This document shows positions 29,189 to 38,741 of a stretch of 64,000 bases of DNA, piece after piece. The DNA is from Rhizobium sp. 2MFCol3.1. Its GTDB lineage: Bacteria > Pseudomonadota > Alphaproteobacteria > Rhizobiales > Rhizobiaceae. Numbering within the stretch: position 1 is the first letter of the stretch; each line of letters opens with the position of its first letter. The notes below the pieces were generated by a model, which was not told where the DNA came from, did not search any database, and saw nothing but the letters and a program-made list of their open reading frames with translations. The position numbers and the translations under genes were made by a program. The stretch lies in the NCBI RefSeq assembly GCF_000377565.1, contig NZ_KB898354.1, positions 372,001-436,000 on the forward strand, written 5' to 3'.

Positions 29189-30640
29189 ATGCAACTCAAG
29201 ACCCTAACGGCGACCGCTGTCGTTCTTCTCGGTTTGGTTTCGACGTCTCAGGCGGTCGAAATCAACCAGAAGGGCGCCAAGGAAATCGAGGCGAACCTGT
29301 CGAAGCTCCTGCCGAAGGATGCAGCCAAGGGCTTCGTGACCGTCAACCCGGCCGGCACACGCTACGAGATCATTTATGACTTCGCGGCGCTGCTGAAGAA
29401 GGCCGACCCGAAGAATTTCTCCGTCAAGGGCCTGAACCCGTGGTCGATCTTCGCAACGCCCGAAGAGAGCGGCCTGTGGACGATCGAGGGCAACAATTCG
29501 CTCGACGTCACCGGCTCGTTCAAGGCGCCCGGCCAGCCGAACACCGAATTCACCTATGTCATCGATTCCCTGATTTCGAACGGCGTCTTCGACCCGGCGA
29601 TCAGCTATCTGAAGTCGGGCGACTTCTCCAGCAAGGCGCTCCGCTTCTCGTCGAAGACAGAGAAGGAAGAGGTGAGCGTCGAGACCGGATCGTCGACCTA
29701 TAAGATGACCTCGTCGGACGGCGAGATGCAGGGCCGCACCAATTTCGCCGGTAGCGGCACGATGAACGGCTTTGTCGAGAAGATCAGCGGCAAGGACGTG
29801 CCACCGGTCGAAATCCGCGCCGACACGGTGGATTTCGCAGCTGCCGTGAACGGCGTTTCCGTCAACGATTTCCGCGAGATTCTCGCCTTCGTCCTCGAAC
29901 ACGCCGATGAGAAGAAGCTCAAGCGCGCCGAGAGCGAAAAGCTCAAGGAGCTGCTGCGCAAGTCGTTCCCGTTGATGTCGAGCCTCAACGAGACGGTGAC
30001 CCTTAACAAGGTCAACGTGTCGAGCGTGGCCGGCAGCGGTGGCGCCGACAGCGTCGATTACACGATCGGCATGAGCGGTCCGAGCGATGCAATGCGGTTC
30101 GATGTCGGCATGGCTGCCAAGCAGATCAGCTTCAACAGCGCATTGCTTCCCGAGATGTACGCGCCCTTCGTTCCCGAAGAAGTGGACATGCAGTTCGCCT
30201 TTCCGGAACTCAACATCGCGGCTGTCGGCGACGAGCTGATGAAGGTCGATTTTACAGACGACAAGAAGAGCAAGGCGGAGAGCGACAAGGCTTTCGAGAA
30301 GCTCCTGACCAATGGCGAGTTCGTCGTTGCTTTCCCGAAGATTTCGGCGCGCTCCAGCGTCTATGACGCCGAGATCTCGGGTGAGGTTCGCGGCATTCCG
30401 GAGTCCACCACGGCCTATTCGTTGAATGCATCGATCGTTGCGCGCGACTTCGACAAGACGATTGCCGCCATCCAGGAACTGGCCAAGAGCAACCCCGACC
30501 TCAACCAGGTTTCGTTCGGCCTGATGATGGTCAAGGGCTTTGGCAAGACCGATCCGGATGGTCGTCAGCGCTGGGACGTCAACGTCGCACGCGATGGTTC
30601 GATCACGGTCAACGGCCAGGTCATCAAGGGCGCGAACTGA
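29189..30640 (+). CDS. secreted periplasmic protein of unknown function, 483 aa
   Basis: I do not recognise a function. The ATG at 29189 (GGGAG before it) starts a clear signal peptide ending SQA at residue 22. The mature protein is rich in charged residues and alternating strands, without Cys, and has no membrane helix after the signal. It looks like a long beta-rich periplasmic or outer-membrane-associated protein, perhaps of the DUF2125 kind, but that is a guess. The longer frame beginning at 28958 overlaps the MHYT gene and is not coding there. It ends in a near-perfect hairpin at 30651-30678. Confidence 0.72.
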   Translation: MQLKTLTATAVVLLGLVSTSQAVEINQKGAKEIEANLSKLLPKDAAKGFVTVNPAGTRYEIIYDFAALLKKADPKNFSVKGLNPWSIFATPEESGLWTIEGNNSLDVTGSFKAPGQPNTEFTYVIDSLISNGVFDPAISYLKSGDFSSKALRFSSKTEKEEVSVETGSSTYKMTSSDGEMQGRTNFAGSGTMNGFVEKISGKDVPPVEIRADTVDFAAAVNGVSVNDFREILAFVLEHADEKKLKRAESEKLKELLRKSFPLMSSLNETVTLNKVNVSSVAGSGGADSVDYTIGMSGPSDAMRFDVGMAAKQISFNSALLPEMYAPFVPEEVDMQFAFPELNIAAVGDELMKVDFTDDKKSKAESDKAFEKLLTNGEFVVAFPKISARSSVYDAEISGEVRGIPESTTAYSLNASIVARDFDKTIAAIQELAKSNPDLNQVSFGLMMVKGFGKTDPDGRQRWDVNVARDGSITVNGQVIKGAN

Positions 30641-30650
30641 TATTGATAGC

Positions 30651-30678
30651 GTTTCCGGCCGCATTCGTGGCCGGAAAC
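30651..30678. terminator. inverted repeat between convergent genes
   Basis: GTTTCCGGCC and GGCCGGAAAC form a perfect ten-pair stem with an eight-base loop. It lies between the stops of two convergent genes (30640 and 30706), so a bidirectional terminator role is likely, although no T-run follows on either strand. Confidence 0.55.
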
Positions 30679-30705
30679 CTGCTGCTCGTTAGAGAGCCAG
30701 CATAA

Positions 30706-31224
30706 TCAGCGGCGGCATTCGCCCTGACCGACGATGCGGAAGCCCGCATTGTCTGCCTCGCATGAATTCGAGAATGTCCTGATCTGTCTGCCGCGCTCGC
30801 CGCAAACGGGGCGGTATTCGCGCGTGCAGATGCCGCCGGGCCGCTGTGGCGGCATCGGTTCTTCATGGGGAGGGCGCGGACGGGGCGGGCGAGGGCCAGG
30901 TCCCGGCGTCATCGGCGGGCCGGCGCGGCATTCGCCACGACCGACGATCCGGAAGCCGCTGTTGTTGGCCTGGCAGGCATTGCCAAAGGTCTGCGTGCGT
31001 CCGCCACGTTCGCCACAGACAGGCGCGTATTCCATGGTGCACATTTGCGGCTGCTGTTGCGGCGGGCGGGGGCGTGGTGGGGGCGCGGGGCGAACCGGGC
31101 CCGGTCCGGGTCCGTAACCAGGGCCCGGTCCATAGCCGGGGCCCATGTCCGCCGTGCAGGCGGAGAGGGCCGGAAGGATGACCAGCATCGCCAGTCTGAT
31201 TGGAGATTTCAGTATTGTCGCCAT
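30706..31224 (-). CDS. lipoprotein with two Kazal-type repeats
   Basis: A 172-residue protein with a lipobox LSAC (lipidated Cys at 23). A Pro/Gly-rich linker with repeated GPGYGPGPG is followed by two copies of a four-Cys Kazal-like motif: EYAPVCGERGGRTQTFGNAC and EYRPVCGERGRQIRTFSNSC, each followed by a conserved GFRIV and GEC ending. A second Pro-rich spacer separates them. Kazal domains inhibit serine proteases; the reactive loop would lie between the first two Cys. It would be anchored in the envelope. Which protease it would meet is unknown. Confidence 0.88.
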   Translation of the reverse strand: MATILKSPIRLAMLVILPALSACTADMGPGYGPGPGYGPGPGPVRPAPPPRPRPPQQQPQMCTMEYAPVCGERGGRTQTFGNACQANNSGFRIVGRGECRAGPPMTPGPGPRPPRPRPPHEEPMPPQRPGGICTREYRPVCGERGRQIRTFSNSCEADNAGFRIVGQGECRR

Positions 31225-31312
31225 GCCTCTTCCTCCCGTCGGCTGGATATCATTGATAATCCTAGCCGAATTGGCGCGGGGGAGAAAGGGCGGAGAGAAA
31301 GTCCTGTTAGCC

Positions 31313-32245
<933 letters not shown>

Positions 32246-32351
32246 CTTGGTCCGCCTGTTGCCTGCTGATAGCCGCGCTTTTTAGCCAGCTTGTTTCCGA
32301 ATGCAAGGGTAAACGCGACTTGCGCCTTTATATTTCCAAAAAGCTTGTGGC

Positions 32352-33212
32352 TTAACCGCCACGGGCGTCCCGCCACGAGGAAAACTCGGTGATGGTCTTG
32401 GACGCAATCTGCTGCATGACGGAGGCCGGAACCACGGCCCAGGGATCCTGCGCCTGCGAGGGAACGCTCTCCTGTCCCTGGATGCGATGCAGTCGGGCGC
32501 CGCTGTTATCGAGCACATCCCAGACATAGACCACCGTGACCTTGCCGCTGTCGGAAAAGGCCGAGAGGTAGCCCTTGAGGATGAAGGCGGTGCTGTTGTC
32601 GTTGGAGCTCTTGATCGAGAGGCCGTGCGAGCGGGCCTCGGCGCCGAGTTGTCGCGACAGAGGCGTCACCGCCTGCACCGGAGCGCCGATGATCGGCAGG
32701 AAGCGGACGGTCGATGCGCCCGATGGCGTCAACATTGCCGTGCGCTTCGGCTCGGCTGCCTTTTCCTTGGCTTCCGCGTCAGCAATATCCTGCTCTTCGG
32801 CCTGCGCGTTGGATACAGGCTCCGAAACGGTGTCGGAGACCGGCTCGGAAAGAGGCTGGCTGCGGATCGCGGCAGACGCTCTTGGCGATTGTTCGGTCTG
32901 GCCATCGAGCGCATAGGCCTGCGCCTGCATCGTCGTCGGCGGAGCGCCGCGACCGGATATGGGGCCTGATGTGGTGTCCTGCTCGACATAGGCGGGGTGG
33001 TAGCCGCCTTCGCGCGGCGAAGAGGCAAAAGCCTGGGCGCGGCGCGGCGTGCCGGCCATACGCTCGACCTCGCCCTGGGTGACCGGCGTCGAACGGATGC
33101 TGCCCGAGGTGTCGCCGATGTCAACGAGGGGCGTCAGGGCATCCGTGGTGTTGCAGGCGGAAAGCAGGGCAAGGCAGGCGATGAGCGTGGGCGCTGTCGC
33201 AAGTCGCGTCAT
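32352..33212 (-). CDS. lipoprotein of unknown function, 286 aa
   Basis: An envelope lipoprotein: the signal ends in the lipobox LLSAC, and the next residues NTT would direct it to the outer membrane by the usual rule. The middle third is low-complexity with EPVSDTVSEPVSNAQAEEQD repeats. The last 120 residues form a folded domain (IIGAPVQAVTPLSRQLGAEA, VTVVYVWDVLDNSGARLHRI, WAVVPASVMQQIASKTITEF). I do not recognise the family. ATG 33212 is preferred to ATG 33224 because AAGGA lies about ten bases upstream. Confidence 0.78.
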   Translation of the reverse strand: MTRLATAPTLIACLALLSACNTTDALTPLVDIGDTSGSIRSTPVTQGEVERMAGTPRRAQAFASSPREGGYHPAYVEQDTTSGPISGRGAPPTTMQAQAYALDGQTEQSPRASAAIRSQPLSEPVSDTVSEPVSNAQAEEQDIADAEAKEKAAEPKRTAMLTPSGASTVRFLPIIGAPVQAVTPLSRQLGAEARSHGLSIKSSNDNSTAFILKGYLSAFSDSGKVTVVYVWDVLDNSGARLHRIQGQESVPSQAQDPWAVVPASVMQQIASKTITEFSSWRDARGG

Positions 33213-33325
33213 CCCTCGTGTCATCCTTCTTTCCGTGCGCGTGTCGCCACGCGGCGTATGCCCCGGCCAACTTTATGACGGTCGGGGCACTGCAATGTCA
33301 ATTGTCGATTCTAATCGATCGTCGC

Positions 33326-34477
33326 TCAGAGGTTGATGAAGTCGAGCGGGTGGCGCGACAGCGCCTTCGGTTCTTCGGCGGTCGTGAGATAAGTCTGACC
33401 AAGCGTCATGGCGGTACCGCTGTCGGAATCCATGATGATCATGTGGACGAAGAGCGACATGCCCGGTTCGATCGGCTGTGGATTGCCGACGTGGAACATC
33501 TGGTGCTCCATCCAAGAAGGCGAGAAGCGGGCGCCGAGCGAGTAGCCGCAGGCGTTCAGGCGGTGACGCGAGAGGCCGCGTTCCTCCATGATCTTCGAGT
33601 GGACGTCGAAGACATCGCCGAAGGTGTGTCCCGGCTTGAGCACCGTTTCGATGGCCTGGATGTTTTCCAGGCAGGCATTGTAGAGCTCGCGGTGGCGATA
33701 GCTCGGTTCGCCGATGACGATCGTGCGCATCATCGCGGCGTGGTAATGCGCGTAGGCGCCGGCCCATTCCAGCGTCAGCTGGTCGTTGGCGTCGAGCCTG
33801 CGGCGGCCGGCTTTGTAGCGGCAGAGCAGGGCATCGGCGCCGGATCCGATGATGAATTCGTTGGCGGGATAATCGCCGCCGCCGGCAAAAACCGCACCCT
33901 GCATGGCGGCGAGGATCGCGGCCTCGTCGGCTCCTGCCTTTGTCAGCGAAAGGGCCGCGTCCAGCGCGTCGTCGGCAAGGGCTGCCGCGCGCTCGACATA
34001 GGCGATCTCCGTCGGGCTCTTGATCAGGCGCAGGCGGCTGACGAGGTAGGAGGCGTCGGAGATCTGGCCGAAGGCCATCAGCTGCGTGTCGAGAAGCCTT
34101 GCGATGCGGCCGGTCATGCCATGGGTGTCGTATTCGACGCCGATGCGCGCGCCGAGCAGGTCCATCTCGACCAGGAGGTTCTTGAGATCGACGGTCGGGT
34201 CGGCGTTGACGCGATCGACCCAGATATGAATGTTTTCTATTATCGACGTCTGCCGCGCCTGGCGCAGATCGGCCGAGCGGGTGAGAAGCGCCATGGTGCC
34301 GTCGGCCTTGACGATCAGCGTCTGGAAGAAGCAGTAGCCGAAGGTGTCGTAACCCGTCAGCCAGTACATGCTTTCCTGGGCGAAGAGGAGGAGGGCATCG
34401 AGCTTCTCCTCTTGCATCTGCTGCGTCAGCCGCGCGAGGCGATCGGCGAATTCGGAGGTTTCGAAGTGTAGGCCCAT
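33326..34477 (-). CDS. M24-fold (aminopeptidase P/creatinase-like) protein with altered metal site
   Basis: A 383-residue pita-bread-fold protein with the creatinase N-terminal domain followed by the M24 domain. The usual first metal Asp is E237 and the second is A248 in LEWAGAYAHYHAAMMRT; the GHGIG-type His region reads CGYSLGARFSPSW. Three or more metal ligands are therefore missing, as in creatinase and ectoine-hydrolase-like members that do not need the dinuclear centre. It could be an amidase-type hydrolase rather than a peptidase. It begins five bases after the pgeF stop, so it is cotranscribed with pgeF. Confidence 0.83.
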   Translation of the reverse strand: MGLHFETSEFADRLARLTQQMQEEKLDALLLFAQESMYWLTGYDTFGYCFFQTLIVKADGTMALLTRSADLRQARQTSIIENIHIWVDRVNADPTVDLKNLLVEMDLLGARIGVEYDTHGMTGRIARLLDTQLMAFGQISDASYLVSRLRLIKSPTEIAYVERAAALADDALDAALSLTKAGADEAAILAAMQGAVFAGGGDYPANEFIIGSGADALLCRYKAGRRRLDANDQLTLEWAGAYAHYHAAMMRTIVIGEPSYRHRELYNACLENIQAIETVLKPGHTFGDVFDVHSKIMEERGLSRHRLNACGYSLGARFSPSWMEHQMFHVGNPQPIEPGMSLFVHMIIMDSDSGTAMTLGQTYLTTAEEPKALSRHPLDFINL

Positions 34478-34482
34478 ACCGG

Positions 34483-35277
34483 TTACATCTCCCTTATGGC
34501 AATCGCCGAAATCTGTCGGCCGTAGTCCGGTTCCTGGCTGTGTGTCGTTCGTCGGTAGGAAAAGAAGCGTTCGCTGTCGGGATAGGTACAGACGCCCAGG
34601 CTTTCGGCCTTGACGCCGGCGGCGCGCAGCCGATCGATGGTGAAGGACGGGAGGTCGAACATCGAATGGCCGAGCTTTTCCGACGGGGTGAAATAGCGCT
34701 GGTAGTCACCGTTTTCGCTGACGAAGCGCTCGACGAATTCGGGGCCGACCTCGTAGCTTGCCTTGCTGATCGATGGGCCTAGGCAGGCGACGATCGTCTC
34801 GCGCTTGGCACCGAGCTTGATCATGGCATCGATGGTGTTTTCCAGCACGCCGGTGAAGGCGCCCTTCCAGCCGGCATGGGCCGCGCCGACAACCTTGTTT
34901 TCCGGATCGGCGAACAGGATCGGGCCGCAATCGGCGGCGAGCACGCCAAGCGCGATGCCGGGGGTTGCGGTGACGAGCGCGTCTGCCGGCTGACGGGTGC
35001 CGTCATAGGAGGCGTCGACCACCACGACGTCGGGCGAATGCACCTGATGCACGGTTGCCAGCCGCTCGACCGGCAGATCGAACCAGCCGGCGACACGCCT
35101 GCGGTTTTCTTCGACCTTGGCGCGCTCATCGTTGGAGCCGAGACCGACATTGAGGCCGCGATAGATGCCGTCGGAGACGCCGCCCTGGCGGGTGAAATAG
35201 CCGTGCTGGATTGTGTCGCCCGTCGCTTCGTTCAGCAGCGCGCTTTGGATCGGTTCCGGGGAGGGCGCATGTGTCAT
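34483..35277 (-). CDS. pgeF: PgeF/LACC1 family protein (peptidoglycan editing factor)
   Basis: A 264-residue protein of the YfiH/PgeF family, once called polyphenol oxidase; E. coli PgeF removes L-Ser from wrongly built peptidoglycan precursors. Zinc-site motifs are all present: HQVHS, LAADCGP and AAHAGWKGAF, with GPSISKASYEVG near the end. I chose ATG 35277 (GGAACG before it) rather than a TTG at 35289. The gene is downstream of midA and upstream of the M24 gene. A 17-bp triple repeat lies just before its start. Confidence 0.9.
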   Translation of the reverse strand: MTHAPSPEPIQSALLNEATGDTIQHGYFTRQGGVSDGIYRGLNVGLGSNDERAKVEENRRRVAGWFDLPVERLATVHQVHSPDVVVVDASYDGTRQPADALVTATPGIALGVLAADCGPILFADPENKVVGAAHAGWKGAFTGVLENTIDAMIKLGAKRETIVACLGPSISKASYEVGPEFVERFVSENGDYQRYFTPSEKLGHSMFDLPSFTIDRLRAAGVKAESLGVCTYPDSERFFSYRRTTHSQEPDYGRQISAIAIREM

Positions 35278-35285
35278 CGGTCGTT

Positions 35286-35336
35286 CCAAGATCTGTTTTG
35301 GCCCAAGATTTGTTTCGGCCCAAGATTTGTTTCGGC
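35286..35336. repeat. three tandem 17-bp repeats before pgeF
   Basis: The unit CCAAGATTTGTTTCGGC occurs exactly at 35303-35319 and 35320-35336; the first copy (35286-35302) differs by two bases. The array lies in the 129-base space between midA and pgeF, nine bases from the pgeF ATG. Units are not a multiple of three. Confidence 0.95.
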
Positions 35337-35406
35337 TTCGCCCAGACGGTGTGCCGGACGAAGCGCTATCGATTGCGGCGATGTTGACCCCGCCGCGCGC
35401 GCCCTG

Positions 35407-36507
35407 TCAATCCACGGAGCGGAACGGCATCAGATCGATGGCGGGATGGGAAACGGCCATCACCTTGAAGAGTTCCCCCATCTTTCCCTCGCCTTCGCCG
35501 GCCAGGCGGTCGACGGCGGCCTGGATGATCTGCTGGGTGCGTGGTTCGCGGTCACGACCGAGGGCGGCGGCGCGTTCGAGGATGCCGAGGCCCACCAGGA
35601 AGTCGCCCTGGTGCAGTTGTCCGTTGACGTGGAGCCCGGCTGCCACGGCGGTCTCGCCGAGCGCCTGGAAATCGACGTGGCTGGTCAGGTCCGCTTCGCC
35701 GGGGTGGGCGAGCGGCGGGTCGAATTCGTGCATGCGCACCGCCTGCAGCGTATCGCCGAAGCCGGTGATCAGGTGGCCGTAGTCGAGCGCCAGCGCCGTG
35801 CCGCCAAAGGCCTTCAGCCGATCGGCGATGGCGACCATGACGGATTCACGGGCAGGGGCGATCTCGAAGAGGGTGCCGAGCGGCACGGTCGCGGCCTGCT
35901 CGGGGAGCAGTTGCGGGTCGATGCCGGCGACGCCGGTTCCGAAGGACAATTCGTCATCGACGTCGAGACCGACCATGCGTTCGCGAAAGCCGGTCGCGGT
36001 CTTCACGAACTGGCGGATGGGGATGGCGTCGAAGAGTTCGTTTGCGGCGATCAGGGTGAGGCCCGGCGGGATCTCGTCGAAGCCGTCGTGCCAGCTGATC
36101 CTGCCCTGATGGGCGGCGAGCGTCTCCGCCTGCACCTCGCGCAGGCGCGGGCTGGTTTCGACGAGGTGGACGCTCATCGTTTCGAAGAGTGGCGGCGCGA
36201 GGCGCTCGATGACACGAAGCATGTCCGACATCATCGTGCCGCGTCCGGGGCCGATCTCGACCAGCTTCACATCTAAAGGCGTGCCGTGGCGCTGCCATGC
36301 GTGGACGATGAAGACGCCGATCATCTCACCGAAAAGCTGGCTTACCTCGGGCGCGGTGACGAAGTCGCCGGAGCTGCCGAAGGGTTCCTTGGTCTTGTAG
36401 TATCCGTATTCGGGATCGGCGAGGCACAGCGAAAAGTAATCGGTGACGCTGATCGGACCGTTCGCCTGAATGATCGCCTTGATCTTCTCACCGAGTGCGG
36501 TGGTCAT
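35407..36507 (-). CDS. MidA/NDUFAF7-family SAM-dependent methyltransferase
   Basis: A 366-residue class I methyltransferase of the MidA/NDUFAF7 family, whose mitochondrial member dimethylates an Arg of complex I subunit NDUFS2. Motif I is LVEIGPGRGTMMSDMLRV; the family marks ADPEYGYYKTKEPFGSSGDF (N-terminal) and HDGFDEIPPGLTLIAANELF are present. In bacteria the target is not established. It is 23 bases downstream of lgt, so the two probably share an operon. Confidence 0.9.
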   Translation of the reverse strand: MTTALGEKIKAIIQANGPISVTDYFSLCLADPEYGYYKTKEPFGSSGDFVTAPEVSQLFGEMIGVFIVHAWQRHGTPLDVKLVEIGPGRGTMMSDMLRVIERLAPPLFETMSVHLVETSPRLREVQAETLAAHQGRISWHDGFDEIPPGLTLIAANELFDAIPIRQFVKTATGFRERMVGLDVDDELSFGTGVAGIDPQLLPEQAATVPLGTLFEIAPARESVMVAIADRLKAFGGTALALDYGHLITGFGDTLQAVRMHEFDPPLAHPGEADLTSHVDFQALGETAVAAGLHVNGQLHQGDFLVGLGILERAAALGRDREPRTQQIIQAAVDRLAGEGEGKMGELFKVMAVSHPAIDLMPFRSVD

Positions 36508-36530
36508 GTTCTCCTCCTCCGGTGCCGCGA

Positions 36531-37379
36531 TCAGGACTGCAGGGCAGCCTGACGACGGGCGCGGATCATGGCCCAGAGGCCCAGCAGGATCATCGGCGAC
36601 GACAGGACCATGCCCATCGTCAGCCAGTTGGTGCCGAGAAGGTAGCCGAGTTGTGCGTCAGGTTCACGGAAGAACTCGACGAAGATGCGCGACAGGGCAT
36701 AGCCGCAGACGAAGACGCCGGCGACGAAGCCGGGGGTCTTCAGCGCCCGCATGCCGTAGATGAGAGCGGCCAGCACAAGAACCAGCACGATGCCTTCGAG
36801 GCCGGCTTCGTAGAGCTGGCTCGGATGGCGGGCGAAGGGGCCGCCCGTGGGGAAGACCACCGCCCACGGCACGTCCGTCAGTCGGCCCCAGAGCTCGCCG
36901 TTGATGAAATTGGCGATGCGACCGAAGAACAGGCCGACGGGAACGACGGCGGCGACGATGTCGAAGAGGTTCCAGAGCGGGATCTTGTTGCGCTTGGCGA
37001 AGATGATCATGGCGATGGTCGTGCCGGTCAGGCCGCCATGGAAGGACATGCCGCCGTTCCAGATCTGGATGGCGCGGATCGGGCTCTCGATGATCGCGGG
37101 CATGTCGTAGAACAGGATATAGCCGATCCGGCCGCCGAGCACGACGCCGAGCGCCACCCAGACGACGAAATCGTCGAGCTGCGACTTGGTGATCGGCGAG
37201 ACATTGCCGGGCCAGAGGCTGTCGTTCGCGGCGATGAGGCGCGCGTAATACCAGCCGATCATGATGCCGGCGACATAGGCCAGGCCGTACCAGTGAATGG
37301 CCACGGGCCCGATTGCAAAGGCGATCGGGTCGATATTGGGGAACGGCATGATGGCCATAAGGTCGGCAGCTGTCTGCAA
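36531..37379 (-). CDS. lgt: prolipoprotein diacylglyceryl transferase
   Basis: Attaches diacylglycerol from phosphatidylglycerol to the lipobox Cys of prolipoproteins in the inner membrane. The 282-residue protein has seven membrane helices, the [10 protein letters not shown] start, [10 protein letters not shown], the signature [13 protein letters not shown] and the C-terminal [11 protein letters not shown]. The start is uncertain: TTG 37379 was used because homologues carry several residues before IMPFP; ATG 37358 is the alternative. Its products here would include the lipoproteins at 30706 and 32352. First gene of the run lgt-midA-pgeF-M24 homologue. Confidence 0.95.
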   Translation of the reverse strand: MQTAADLMAIMPFPNIDPIAFAIGPVAIHWYGLAYVAGIMIGWYYARLIAANDSLWPGNVSPITKSQLDDFVVWVALGVVLGGRIGYILFYDMPAIIESPIRAIQIWNGGMSFHGGLTGTTIAMIIFAKRNKIPLWNLFDIVAAVVPVGLFFGRIANFINGELWGRLTDVPWAVVFPTGGPFARHPSQLYEAGLEGIVLVLVLAALIYGMRALKTPGFVAGVFVCGYALSRIFVEFFREPDAQLGYLLGTNWLTMGMVLSSPMILLGLWAMIRARRQAALQS

Positions 37380-37455
37380 GGTAATCCCATCCGTTGATGT
37401 GGGCGGAAGATGGCCTTGCCATAACAGCGGGTCAAGTTGATTGTTAGTGATGCGA

Positions 37456-37475
37456 GATAAGTGCGACCGCTTATC
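37456..37475. promoter_or_regulatory. near-palindrome between lgt and ubiK
   Basis: GATAAGTGCGACCGCTTATC reads almost the same on both strands (one bulged base). It sits between divergent lgt and ubiK, about 98 bases before the ubiK ATG. It may be an operator or a hairpin. No regulator is assigned. Confidence 0.35.
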
Positions 37476-37572
37476 CAGTGCAAAGCGCTTGCATCCTTAA
37501 CGGCGAAGCCCTACCTCATTCCTGAGGGCCGAGAGCGGCCGGAAGCCATTATTTCAAAGGGAGTAAACCGCC

Positions 37573-37845
37573 ATGACGACAGGCGCAAACCGCATCATGG
37601 ACGAGTTCGCAAAGCTGATGACAGATGCCGCAGGTGCCGCCCAGGGCGTGCGCAAGGAAGTCGAGACGATGTTCAATGCGCAGGCCGAGCGCTGGCTGAA
37701 CAGCATGGACGTGGTCAAGCGGGAAGAGTTCGAGGTCGTTCGCGAGATGGCGATCAAGGCACGCGACGAAAACGATGCGCTGCTGGCGCGTATCGCCGTG
37801 CTTGAGGCGAAGCTCGAATCCAAGCCTGCCGCCAAGGGCAAGTAA
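37573..37845 (+). CDS. ubiK: UbiK-family ubiquinone accessory factor
   Basis: A 90-residue protein (BMFP family, formerly YqiC) that helps the Coq/Ubi proteins make ubiquinone in E. coli. It has the family form: an amphipathic first helix RIMDEFAKLMTDAAGAAQGV and a coiled coil VKREEFEVVREMAIKARDEN ending in a Lys-rich tail. Ubiquinone feeds the bc1 complex encoded earlier in the window. It is divergent from lgt. Confidence 0.88.
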   Translation: MTTGANRIMDEFAKLMTDAAGAAQGVRKEVETMFNAQAERWLNSMDVVKREEFEVVREMAIKARDENDALLARIAVLEAKLESKPAAKGK

Positions 37846-38239
37846 ATCCCGTTTGGGGACAGGGCGCGGTGTGGCCTTTGAGAGACACACCGCTCCTTCG
37901 GCCAAAAAATCGGGTGTGTTTATCCACCTGTGGACACTGCCAAAAAAGCCAATGGGCAGAGTCGTTTATACCCTCCTTCTGAATCCAATTCCCAACACCT
38001 TTCCACAGTGGCGTTCCCGAAAACGGCCCTCAGGGGGCTGGCACACCACCGGGTGCGTTATACACTGATTTTAAATGATGATTCGAAGCAGTTGGTAAGC
38101 TCCGGGCAGGTTCACTGCGTAAGTCTGGTAGCGGTTCAACGGTCATCTGGGTTGGTGGTTTCCGGGTTAGTTGCGTGTGTTCGCTTGTGTCTCGTTGGAC
38201 GAAGTCGTTACGCATTCACTCCGGTCAAGAAGGTGCTGC
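37846..38239 (+). other. 394-base intergenic region with inverted repeats
   Basis: No gene is evident. It holds GGTGTG/CACACC arms (37868-37891), a CCAC-CT-GTGG palindrome (37924-37933) inside TTATCCACC, which matches eight of nine bases of a DnaA box, and a second similar site TTTCCACAG at 38000-38008. The promoter of the ybjN-proC-csaA operon must lie towards the right end. A small non-coding RNA is possible but unsupported. Confidence 0.4.
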
Positions 38240-38740
38240 ATGAGCCTCATGGAATTGGAAGTCGAGCGTCAGTCGAACCCGGTCGATATGATCGAGTACG
38301 TCGCCGCCCACAACGACTGGGCTTTCGAGCGGTCGGGTGACGACGAAATCGCGATGACGGTCGAGGGCAAGTGGACGGATTATCACGTCTCCTTTTCCTG
38401 GATGGAGGAATTCGAGGCGCTGCATCTCGGCTGCGCCTTCGACATCAAGATCCCCGAACAGCGCATGAATGAAGTGACGAAGCTTCTGGCCGGTATCAAC
38501 GGTCAGGTGCTGATGGGTCACTTCGACGTCTGGCGCCAGGAGGATGTGATCATCTTCCGCCAGTCGCTGCTGCTTGCCGGCGGCGCGGAGCCGACGAACC
38601 GTCAGGTGGAAGTGCTGCTCGCCAGCGCGCTTGATACCTGCGAGACCTATTATCAGGCGTTCCAGTTCGTGATCTGGTCCGGCATGGACGCCAACCGCGC
38701 CATGGAAGCCGTGTTGTTCGAAACCGTGGGTGAAGCGTAA
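38240..38740 (+). CDS. YbjN domain protein
   Basis: A 166-residue YbjN-domain protein, a fold related to type III secretion chaperones. Seen here: NPVDMIEYVAAHNDWAFERS, a strand-rich centre (YHVSFSWMEEFEALHLGC) and a helix-rich end. In rhizobia it precedes proC. AAGAAGG lies before ATG 38240; the frame's opening at 38171 is upstream noise. It starts the operon with proC (one base apart) and csaA. Its role is unknown; E. coli YbjN affects stress tolerance and motility. Confidence 0.87.
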   Translation: MSLMELEVERQSNPVDMIEYVAAHNDWAFERSGDDEIAMTVEGKWTDYHVSFSWMEEFEALHLGCAFDIKIPEQRMNEVTKLLAGINGQVLMGHFDVWRQEDVIIFRQSLLLAGGAEPTNRQVEVLLASALDTCETYYQAFQFVIWSGMDANRAMEAVLFETVGEA

Positions 38741-38741
38741 C

